Below the pieces are notes generated by a model. That model was given only the letters and a program-made list of their open reading frames with translations. It searched no databases and was not told the origin of the DNA. From Notospermus geniculatus (lineage: Eukaryota > Nemertea > Pilidiophora > Heteronemertea > Lineidae), in contig NMRB01000036.1 in assembly GCA_002633025.1 (NCBI GenBank), forward strand, positions 635,806-699,805: DNA of 64,000 nucleotides, written 5' to 3'. The translations under genes and the position numbers were made by a program. Each line of letters starts with the position of its first letter. The first letter of the stretch is position 1. Shown one piece after another: positions 55,601 to 64,000 of the stretch.

Positions 55601-57702
55601 GTGACAGCCTCTGTCCACTGCTGTTTAGACAGCATCATTTGGGATTCAAAATGATACAGATGTATACCAATAACTATCTGGAAGCTAGTGTTGGCGAAAT
55701 ATTGTGTGAGACGAGTTGATTGGTTTATCCGATGTTTACGTTTTGAATTCTCCTCACACACACCAATTGCCTCTCCATCCCGTCCTAGTCACAAAACGTC
55801 GGTCTTCAAATAGACTGTCAAATAAATTTCACCATTCGAATTCTCGGTGTATGTGGACAGTCGAGAAACAAATTGAACCCTTCAATGAAAAGGGAGGGGC
55901 ACTATGCCCTATATCGGTTATCCCCCAACTGCTACAGTTCATAACTCTCGTTACTTACGCTCGACACAGGTTCCCCCGACAGAATACAGCTTCGTTTAGG
56001 TAAAAACCGATGCGCCTAGCATTACAAAGACTAAAACCAAAGAAGACCTCATCTCTAAATTGCACAGGGCAAAAACTGTTTGTTTCCAAGGGATACACAG
56101 TCGTTGGAAACCCTTACTGGTGACGTTTTTGAGGGACCAAATCGCACTGACATTTTGTGAAAGGAATGGTAGTCCAAGGAATGGATGTCTGAGTTACAAT
56201 AGCACTAGCAGCAGTCAGCCGCGCCTATCGCCAAAAGACGGCAGCAAAGTTCTAGCAGACCAATTTAGTACAAACTTTTTGTAATTTGTCTGCCACCTGT
56301 AAATTCCTGCCTTGTAATTTGACATCGTTTCTCCACATACTATGTATCATATAGTTTTTGGAGTAATAAATTGAAATTTACACAATAGGAAATTCTCCTG
56401 AGTGATTGGTGCTCAATCAACCATGAATGGGTTCGCGAGGCATTGAATTGGACCGTGGTGACTCCTATTGGTCAACTTACTCACAGTTCCTATTACCTGC
56501 TATGGTTAATTAAAAAGGCTTATCGTTCCTATAACGATATAGCCCAATATACCCCGTTGAAAAATTAAAATGATACCAGACTAAGAATCCCCGGGACTTA
56601 GATTACTGTCACACCGATACTTGGGCATGGGTCCTGGTCGTTCGATGCGATTCTTCGATCAAACGGCAGTATTTCTGTCGTTATTGGCCAAATAACGGTA
56701 GATCATAGCCGCAAACCAGTTCAGAGACCAGATACATGGCCAGCTCCTCCTCAGTTTAGTAGCAATGGTATCACTATAGTTATCACCACTTTCATATTTA
56801 TACATGTCTCTATAATGTTACTCTGGGGCCGTGTTACATTTAGACAAGATAACAGCGTCAAATATGAAACGTAATAAGCTCTAATAGCATGATTTATAAC
56901 GCTTTGAAATCACAAAATGTGACTTATTTGCAAAATTATCGTCTCAACGTCACATCATAACATATTACGGCTTTGCCTAAACTTCCCCACTTGGAGCTGC
57001 AACGCCAAAAGGTGGCGCTGCTGAAATACTTTTTTTTCAGTTTCTCACAAATAGCTACACCGTCGTCCAAAATAGGGGAACGCATATTTCGAGACCAAGT
57101 TGGTTTTCCTAAATATCCACGCATACCCATACCGTAAAAATCTATGTACTGCACGGTCGAACTCGTATTTTTTAACACGCAAATAAAATTCTCCGCTAAA
57201 AAGCTACCTAAAAAATATCCTTGTAATACAGGCTGCCATTCTTCATTTGGTTGAAATCAAATTGGAAAATTCAATCAAGCAATAAGAGGCAATGGAAGGT
57301 TGTGTGGATTTAATGGACTTGCCTTTCCTTGCTATTGTTGAATAGTGCGGAGGAATGACCATACGTATCGAAAACTTCCTGGTACGTATAAAACGTGAGT
57401 AGCTGCGGTATACGTATTGAAAACGAGAGTAGCTGCGGTATACGTATTGAAAATGGGAGAAGCTGCGGCGAGTGGTGTCAAATTTTCGTCTGAAAATAAA
57501 GAAAATGATAGCAGGAATGAAATAAGACGTCAAGTTATAAGAACGTTTATGAAACCTGCTTAAAGGGAGCGTGTGCACTGAAATCCCCACAAGGTTCCGT
57601 AACAGAATAGTGTGTGTGTGTGTGGGGGGGGGGGGTCTACATTTTCCCATTTTGGTGGAACGATAACACCCATCTTGTTTGGAGACCTAAAGTAAAGGGT
57701 CA

Positions 57703-57814
57703 GGGGCCGTATGCATAAAACATCTTAAGTGTAAAATTTCCCTTAAACTACTGTGCCAAACAAAAGATAAGGGAAATTTTACACTCATTAAGATTTTTTT
57801 ATGCATACGGCCCC
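57703..57814. mobile_element. Palindromic MITE GGGGCCGTATGCATAAAA, copy-2 specific
   Basis: Arms GGGGCCGTATGCATAAAA / TTTATGCATACGGCCCC and, inside, TCTTAAGTGTAAAATTTCCC / GGGAAATTTTACACTCATTA. Copy 1 shows the empty site (GGTCAGGGACTGAAG at about 50522). The target duplication cannot be read clearly. Confidence 0.85.
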
Positions 57815-58485
57815 TGGGACTGAAGAACGACGGAGGAAGACGGCGGACGAAGCACCACAACTTGTAGTCGTAGTTCCCTGTTCTATGTCAGAGATTTTGT
57901 GCCTCAAAACAAGTTTTTTTCCAGACTTCGTGGTTTGACGGTGAAATTTGGGCCGACCGATGCTGTCGGTCAGTGCCCCGTCGCGCCACTGCCGCGGCGG
58001 AGACCGCATAGGACAAAAGGTCCCACGTACCGTAATCAAAAAAGAAAACAGCAGGTGAAACACTCATCATGTGGTGGGGTAAGCACGAAAAAATTACCGG
58101 GTGAAAAAACGCTACTAGCGTGTGTCTTTCTAATTTAGCCTTTGATACGATATATCGATTGCTTGGCCATCTCTTCTGAGGCTATTACCTCCATGTTTGC
58201 CGGGATATTTGCCGAGCGAGAGGGAAAAGATCGGGGCGATTGNGGTCAAGTTTACAGGGGGATAAATTCAAGGGCATGTAAACCTAATTTTCTGTTCTTG
58301 ACAGTGTCACAGAAACAAGTGAGCATCGACTTGGTGAGATATATCAGCAAAGTTAGGCCTGATATCCGAGTTCCGGACATTCTGTAAAAAGGTAATAGCT
58401 ATTACGAGAAGAGCGGTGATCCTCCGAGAGCCAACTACTGACTGTTTTATTCCGTTTAAATATCCAGTTCATTCTGTATACGACC

Positions 58486-58592
58486 GGCCCCATATTCATA
58501 AAATTACTTAAGTCAAAGTGTGATACTTATCTTTTGTGTTGAACAAAGGATAAGTGTCACACTTAGACTTAAGTAGCTTTATGAATATGGGT
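58486..58592. mobile_element. Palindromic MITE GGCCCCATATTCATAAA, copy-2 specific
   Basis: Arms ATATTCATAAAATTACTTAA / CTTAAGTAGCTTTATGAATA enclose AGTGTGATACTTATC / GATAAGTGTCACACT. Copy 1 has the empty site (TATACGACTGGATTC, about 51328). It is the reverse complement of 45824-45937, so it was inserted in the other orientation. Confidence 0.85.
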
Positions 58593-59178
58593 GCTGGATT
58601 CTCAGCCAGAAAGTACATTATTATTTAGGTATGAGCGCAAAACGTGTGGAACACGGAAATCACACAAGTAAAAACAGACTATTGCAACAAAAGTGGGCCC
58701 ACCACCTACGCATCAACGTTTCCATTGGGCTGCGCGATCCAACAACCTTTTTTTCAATTTTTTTGTCCAATCGGATCGTTTCCTCCAATAAACGAGGTAC
58801 ACATCTCCTAATTTATGCAAATATGAAACAACGGGATGCAAAACATCATAAATTAGAAATGTCATTTTGTAAAATTACCAGCGAATTCTCAAATTAACCA
58901 TTTGAAACAAAGAGTGCCTGTGGTATCAACAAAAGGTATCAATACTACTATGATTTGGTTTCTTTTTTGCTGTAACTGTATTCGTCACAGCAAACATGGT
59001 AAAAATTTAATGTTCCAACCATCACCAAATATGAATGCCTTTATTGTTTATACTTCAGGGCATGCATTCATTAGGGAATATATACCTATATGAGAATTAA
59101 AAAACAAATTATTGTGATTTTTAGGTCACTTCTGAAATTGTCACTTAGGCTTCACATGGAACCTGTGAATTGACAATA

Positions 59179-59243
59179 ACAGGCGTTCAAAATCAGTGTT
59201 TTGGTCACAATTTGTGACCAAAACACTGATTTTGAACGCCTGT
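59179..59243. repeat. 65-bp perfect palindrome, copy-2 specific
   Basis: Two 32-base arms (ACAGGCGTTCAAAATCAGTG... and its complement) with one central base. Copy 1 (about 51908-51941) has only the right arm. Confidence 0.95.
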
Positions 59244-60833
59244 GAACTTTTCTATTAAGGACACCTTCGCGACGGACAAGTTCCGTCCTCAGTTTGTTTG
59301 TAGAACTAGTACATGTAGTTCAATTTGGTTGGCAAACGTATCTTTTCCCCTTAAAACACTAATCCTTATTGGAACTTGCGGGGCCTGGCAAAATATTAAA
59401 TATTTTATTAAGCACTTCAATAGACTTGGAACACTTTAATGTTTTATTAAATAAACTGAATTTGAGTTAAACAAAAGCCTGGATTACAATGACCTTTTGT
59501 GCATGTTTAGCAAAGACAAAATGTGAAAATTTATAGAAAGAAAAAGTATAACATTTCATGAAAAAAATATTGGTACTTGGTGGTGAGATCTAAAAATCAA
59601 TTACCAATATTTCCCAACAATTAGTTATTGTAAAACCAATTACCGATATTTTCTTATATTTGGCGACGTAAAATCAGTTTCCAATATTTCCTCACATTTT
59701 CTGACGTGAAATTAATTGCCAATAGTTTCTAACACTTTTCCCAAAAAAATTAAACCGATTCCCAAGAATGCAAACATTTGTTTTGTTCGAGTACGATGTA
59801 TGACAGTATGGGTTTAAGATGATAAATATTCAAAGGGGCTGTCTCCCATAAGAACTGTAATCCAAAACGTCCTTCTAAAACCTTGATGTTGTAAGAAAAT
59901 GTAACACTTTTGATCAAAGAAAGTGTTTGATAAACATTATCCTATCAAAAAGGGTATTTCCTTTACATATACATGTAGGCCTACGACTTTTAATAAGCTT
60001 GATGGAGGAGTATGTAAAAAACAGAAAACTACTTATGTGCTTTGAAACTCCTACACCCCATGTAATGAATAAAAAGTGTTACATCCAGTTCCTAAGGCGA
60101 GACAGTCGCTTTTTTTAGTAAGAAGTACATGTAAACCTTGCAATTTAATAGTTAGGTTTATTATGTGCAGTTTCTGCTCCTGGGTGATAGCATGCACACG
60201 TGGTTAACATTAGACCTTTAGATGCAGACAACTAGAGCTCCATCAGTAGCTAAAGATAGGAAGTGCGCAACCATGGGATGGATGTTCTAAACTTGAGACA
60301 ATATAATCAGTTGAGTTGGCACGTTTTTCTCTAATGATGAACATTTCGAAACAAAGCTTCCAAAATAGTTTTTGTGTATTATTCAAAGTTTAATGGGTCG
60401 TCCTATTGTGCGAAATTCCCATTGGCACTGTCAAAACATTCCTGGGATTGTGTTTTACTTCCCGCAGTTATTTTACCAAAACAGCATTTTCTCCCACAAA
60501 AATATCTAAAATCACAATGGTTGTTTTTTAGAAGAAATGAATTGACGATTTTGTGATATATTGGAAATTATTTCATTTAAAAAAAAATAATGAAAATCCA
60601 TAGAATTAATTATGCCCTCAAATCAAGTTCAGTTCGCTCTGAAAACACTGTTATAAATTCGTCATCCATGTTACATGTACAATGATTTAGCATAAAATAT
60701 TCATCAAATTAGGAATATTTGAGGTCATTATGATCAGAGCAAGTAATCATCAGAAATACCCGCTTCAAAGACACTCTTAAGGTTCTTATTGTCCAAACTC
60801 AAATATCACTCGGCGACTGCATGGTCATAACCA

Positions 60834-60895
60834 GTCATTTCAGTGCATCCTTGGAGCTGAAGGTCCCGGGTTCGAGTTCCCTGCTGGTATTTTAT
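60834..60895 (+). mobile_element. tRNA-like unit (copy 2 of 53512)
   Basis: Same sequence as at 53512-53580. Confidence 0.45.
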
Positions 60896-61633
60896 CATTT
60901 TTTCTAATTTAAAAAAAAATTATTGTATTTTTTTATCGTTTGATGAGCAAAAAATAAAATGTCTTTCCCTTCCCAAATATTTGAAAGAGACTGGGCGATT
61001 GCCTGTTATGTGTTACCGATTGTTGATACAATAAAAATGTGACTCTGGACAGGAATTGTAATATCCATGGAACATCACCGTGACCCTATTTCACTTGCTC
61101 GGCGGGCACAACCTTGCGCAGCACGGCCTTGCTAGTTGTGTTTATTGTGGGGTTACTCTGTGCTGGCTTATCCAGCCCCTTTAAACAAAGCTCTGACAGT
61201 ATGAAACGAGCTTAAATGATTTCAATCATCAACCAGGGCAATATTCCGCGCATAAAGAGTTTTGCGATGCGATATACCAGATGGCATGACTTCTATAATT
61301 CACGGAGAATGCTAAATGTCGAGACGGCGACTTGCCGCGCATAGATCATTCCTAAAATATGGTCTATTAACCTCGGTATGATCGAAATATTGCTAACTGG
61401 AGGTAAAAACAAATGTTGTTGATCGTTGGTATGGTTGTCATCGAGCCTGGTTAATGAGGAGTTATATTCGGTATTATATCTATTCACCTTATCTGGTTCT
61501 GTCGGTATGAGGTTTATCAAGTGGCCAGTAGGCTACGGTTACACCCACACCCAAAGCGATTTCGCAGACGTTGTGCAACGCATGCGAAAAAGCTTGGCCT
61601 GGACCCAGTGCGGCAAGAAACAAAATGGTTTTA

Positions 61634-61783
61634 AGGCGGTGACAGACTGGCGCGTACGCGACGCGTCGTGCGGGAGTTCCGCCAATCCGATTCTTCAGTA
61701 GGTGTTTCGGTCTGTGTTACCGCCTCCGTGGTTGGTTGAACACTTTCCCGACGCGTTGCTTACGCGGCAGTGTGTCACCGCCT
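61634..61783. mobile_element. Harbinger-like MITE, 150 bp, TTA target duplication
   Basis: Ends AGGCGGTGACAGACTGGCGC and the complement of GCGGCAGTGTGTCACCGCCT form TIRs of about 35 bp. TTA flanks both sides (61631-61633, 61784-61786). It starts exactly where copy 2 of the large duplication stops matching. Confidence 0.85.
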
Positions 61784-61786
61784 TTA

Positions 61787-62186
61787 GCGCTATCCGCGCG
61801 GGGGGGGGGGAGGTTGAAAAATCGCTTTGTAATTCAAATGTAGATCAGCCGGCGCAGATTACGCGCCATTTCGTTCCTTCGGTGCAGTTACCAATCAATC
61901 TGCATGTATCTCAACGAAAGTGCCTCCGAATCAAAAGAGCCAGTGAACATTCTGCAATTTCAACCCGACAGGTTTTGAGCCAACACAATGACATAATAAA
62001 CATGATGTTGGTTATTTCACGTTCATCACAATTAGTCTTCAAGTGATTTGATTGTAATTTTTCGGGCAGTTCTGGATAGACACAAGGTGGGATATTAACA
62101 AATTACATGTGGGCGATTGTTTATGGTGTACTACAACCTGATGATGGTAAAAACATTTACTTCAATAGGGCAGGGAAGTTGGTGTT
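61787..62186. other. Intergenic, nothing recognised
   Basis: A G run at 61800-61810. The frame at 61702-62046 starts inside the MITE and is not supported. Confidence 0.5.
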
Positions 62187-62346
62187 CCGGTGTAACGTTT
62201 TTCAGTGTGGTCCGTGTGCCAGTGTGGCATTACAATAGATTGACGGAATAAGCGGCGGCCTGACAATGAGCGACACACAGAGAAACAGTGCGTCTGTTTC
62301 CCAGTGTGTTCCCAACAATGAGAATCACACAGAAAAACGGTCACAC
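62187..62346 (-). mobile_element. GGTGTAACGTTTTT MITE family (copy D)
   Basis: CCGGTGTAACGTTTTTCAGT at the left, AGAAAAACGGTCACAC at the right; the middle (GATTGACGGAATAAGCGGCG, TTTCCCAGTGTGTTCCC) matches copy C (39662) in reverse. Confidence 0.85.
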
Positions 62347-62620
62347 AATAAAAACATTACCTGGTTTACATTTACTCTATTCCAACAGGAACCTCTGCTA
62401 AGACTGATGCTGTTTTTGTTTGAGACATGGCGCGATAATAAGGATTCGACTCTGGTGTTCCTGATTGAAGGGGCGGAAAATCGCTGTAATGGATGCTGGC
62501 CTTTTGTCCCAAAGGACAGAGAATCATTACCTCGGTCTCTCCAGACCTGGCTGGGAAACTCAAGGTGCAGCTGATTCACCGCCCATTTGATCTTTAATAT
62601 GAAAGCCCCAATTGTTTAAC
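62347..62620. other. Intergenic, nothing recognised
   Basis: Frames open on both strands; none supported. Confidence 0.45.
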
Positions 62621-62841
62621 ATTCACCAAAATCGCAGTCAGTTGTGAGGTCACATAGGTCTGGCAATACCGGGGTCCAGCTTCTGTTGGTGATGGTCGGC
62701 ATTGCTGACGACAGCAGGCTGTTGATACTTTCCAATCGAAGTCCTGGCACTGACGCGTTTGATATGATAATATTGGAGGAGATAGGATCCCAGTGGCTAA
62801 GCCAGATATCTGTGACCTTACAACTGCGATTTTGGTATATG
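62621..62841. mobile_element. TIR element (family of 18723), copy 2
   Basis: Inverted ends ACCAAAATCGCAG + GTTGTGAGGTCACA and TGTGACCTTACAACTGCGAT + TTTGGT. The inner text (TTGGTGATGGTCGGCATTGC, TTTGATATGATAATATTGGA) is shared with 18723-18921. Confidence 0.8.
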
Positions 62842-62904
62842 TCCGAACGTTGTCCTACAATGACGGATCCGACAGCCGTCATCATCTACCTCTCGGGGAG
62901 CTTA
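62842..62904. other. Spacer between two TIR elements
   Basis: Sixty-odd bases between the neighbouring elements, nothing recognised. Confidence 0.5.
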
Positions 62905-63085
62905 AAGCGAATCGAAAGCGAAAAAATTTGATTTACAAATAGAATTTGAAAGGGGGCGAATTTTCAGGAAAAAATGTAAAACTTCTCCAGAATGTCAACA
63001 AAGAAATTTTCGTGCATTTTGATTGGCTGAATTTTGTGTTTACAAACACCAGCCAAATGTAAACAAAATCCGCTATCGATTCGCT
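62905..63085. mobile_element. MITE with TA flanks
   Basis: Ends AAGCGAATCGAAAGCG and CGCTATCGATTCGCTT are inverted repeats; TA on both sides (62903-62904, 63086-63087), Tc1/mariner style. Inner GTTTACAAACA / TGTAAAC words add a further hairpin. Confidence 0.8.
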
Positions 63086-63484
63086 TTAAATCAGGGCTAC
63101 AAACACCAAGAACGAAATCATATTCCTTATGTATATTTCAAGAACCCTAGCCAACTCGTCTCGTATGATCGTTGATTGCAACAGCTTTCGCACGCAATTC
63201 CTTCGGCGGTGTGAGGCGAACAATTAAAAACGTATCAGCAAGGAATGGGAGATATGGTGGGGCCTGCGATATCTGATCGAATCGTAGATTGATTTTGACC
63301 GCTTCTAATGAACGATACGGTTTGCATGTCGTTGCAATATATGAACATCTTTCTTGTAAATAGCCTATGACGATAGGATTTGCACATTTAAGTAGGTCTG
63401 AGTTCTACCGCGATCATCAATCATGTATTCTCCTATTCTGCAAGTTCATTTTCGACGGGAGGTATTAAGGTGCGTGCACACTAG
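63086..63484. other. Intergenic, nothing recognised
   Basis: No supported exon or repeat. Confidence 0.5.
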
Positions 63485-63640
63485 GGGCTGCCAGTCGCGC
63501 TTACCCCCAAAAGATGGCAGCAATGTTCTAGCGGACCAATACAAAGAAAATTCTGCTGATTGGTACTCAATCAACCATTAATGGGTCCGCTAGGCATTGA
63601 AGTGGGCCGTAGTGACACCTATTGGTCCTATTATAGGCGG
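63485..63640 (+). repeat. Diverged relative of part of the large duplicated unit
   Basis: GGCAGCAATGTTCTAGCGGA, CTCAATCAACCATTAATGGG and GACACCTATTGGTC match 49085-49350 of copy 1 (and copy 2) with many changes and a large deletion. It carries one CCAAT and two inverted ATTGG boxes. Confidence 0.7.
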
Positions 63641-64000
63641 CGCGATGCGGTGTGGATTTCGCCGCGCCTTATTGGAGAATCATTGAAACCAGCAGCACAC
63701 CAGGCGATATCGTAAGCAATCTGATCGCCACCCAACAAAATCGGCTGTTGATGCCAGGTTTGCGCTGGACAGCGATGCGTGCAATCCTTTTTTGTCGGAA
63801 CTATCACGGTATCCCTCCCGGTTGCGATTTCGAATTTCAAAAAAAGAACACAAGACGATAAAAACAACATCCGTTTTTCACGATATCTGACTCACAGTTC
63901 GGAAGGGAAACCCCACCATTTCACAACCTCGCCCCCAGGCTTAACGTCTGCGATTAGGGCTTCAGCCCCCATATACACAATTCAAATTCTGCTATCTGAT
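63641..64000. other. End of window, nothing recognised
   Basis: Overlapping frames on both strands (63631-63870) without supporting signals. Confidence 0.45.

Larger units (their letters stand above)
54521..61633. repeat. Large direct duplication, copy 2
   Basis: Same order as copy 1. Copy 2 alone has the palindromic MITEs at 57703 and 58486, a TG run near 57609-57618 and a 65-bp palindrome at 59179. It lacks the 221-bp MITE of copy 1. The match ends at AAAATGGTTTTAA (61620-61633), where a MITE begins. A single n at 58243 replaces about 110 bp of copy 1. Confidence 0.95.

Overview
The window looks like draft genome sequence from an animal with a compact but repeat-rich genome, most likely a marine invertebrate. 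The evidence is: very low coding density, introns with GT..AG borders and polypyrimidine tracts, tRNA-derived SINEs, many short inverted-repeat (MITE-like) DNA elements, dispersed ACATGTA palindromes, one 261-base N gap and nine single-base n junctions. Nothing bacterial (operons, ribosome binding sites, CRISPR) was seen. The species cannot be named from the sequence alone; a deuterostome or lophotrochozoan invertebrate would fit.

Genes. Two models are reasonably supported. (1) 21189-21682 (+) is a two-exon gene for a 131-residue secreted peptide precursor, with a signal peptide, a KR cleavage site followed by Gln, a good branch point and splice sites, a 5' UTR acceptor and an AATAAA downstream. 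(2) 28576-32011 (-) joins a PAN/apple-like exon to a 334-residue terminal exon of unknown, beta-rich character; the splice phases agree. A third, weaker model is the 3' end of a plus-strand gene (27772-28333), convergent with model 2. Several single exons are weaker still: 2933-3024 with 5396-5514 (-), 7208-7508, 11289-11825, 35104-35451, 39165-39388 and 46654-46754. A broken secreted-protein gene with an EPA-rich tail lies behind a TATA box at 3410-3981.

Repeats dominate. From left to right: a 376-bp long-inverted-repeat element (4481-4856), paired MITEs (10386-10637), a foldback GACGTTGGGCGGCGCTGCAG family at four places (11850, 21718, 37570, 38655), tandem arrays (14440, 15722, 24055), a purine-strand tract (17975), SINEs (1964, 17403, 22873, and 39609 with nested MITEs), a 49-nt hairpin repeated at 13139 and 30217 with a compensatory base change, and many TIR elements. 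Three short duplications are tied to single n bases (26389-27074, 33392-34706, 35720-37013) and look like unmerged contig ends or haplotypes.

The largest structure is a direct duplication of about 7.2 kb (47131-54321 and 54521-61633) separated by a 56-bp tandem array. The copies differ by clean insertions: one 221-bp element with a TAA target duplication only in copy 1, two palindromic MITEs and a 65-bp snap-back palindrome only in copy 2. This is either a young tandem duplication or two alleles laid end to end by the assembler. The right-hand end (61634-64000) holds further MITEs and a diverged relative of part of the duplicated unit. No complete metabolic or defence system is visible.
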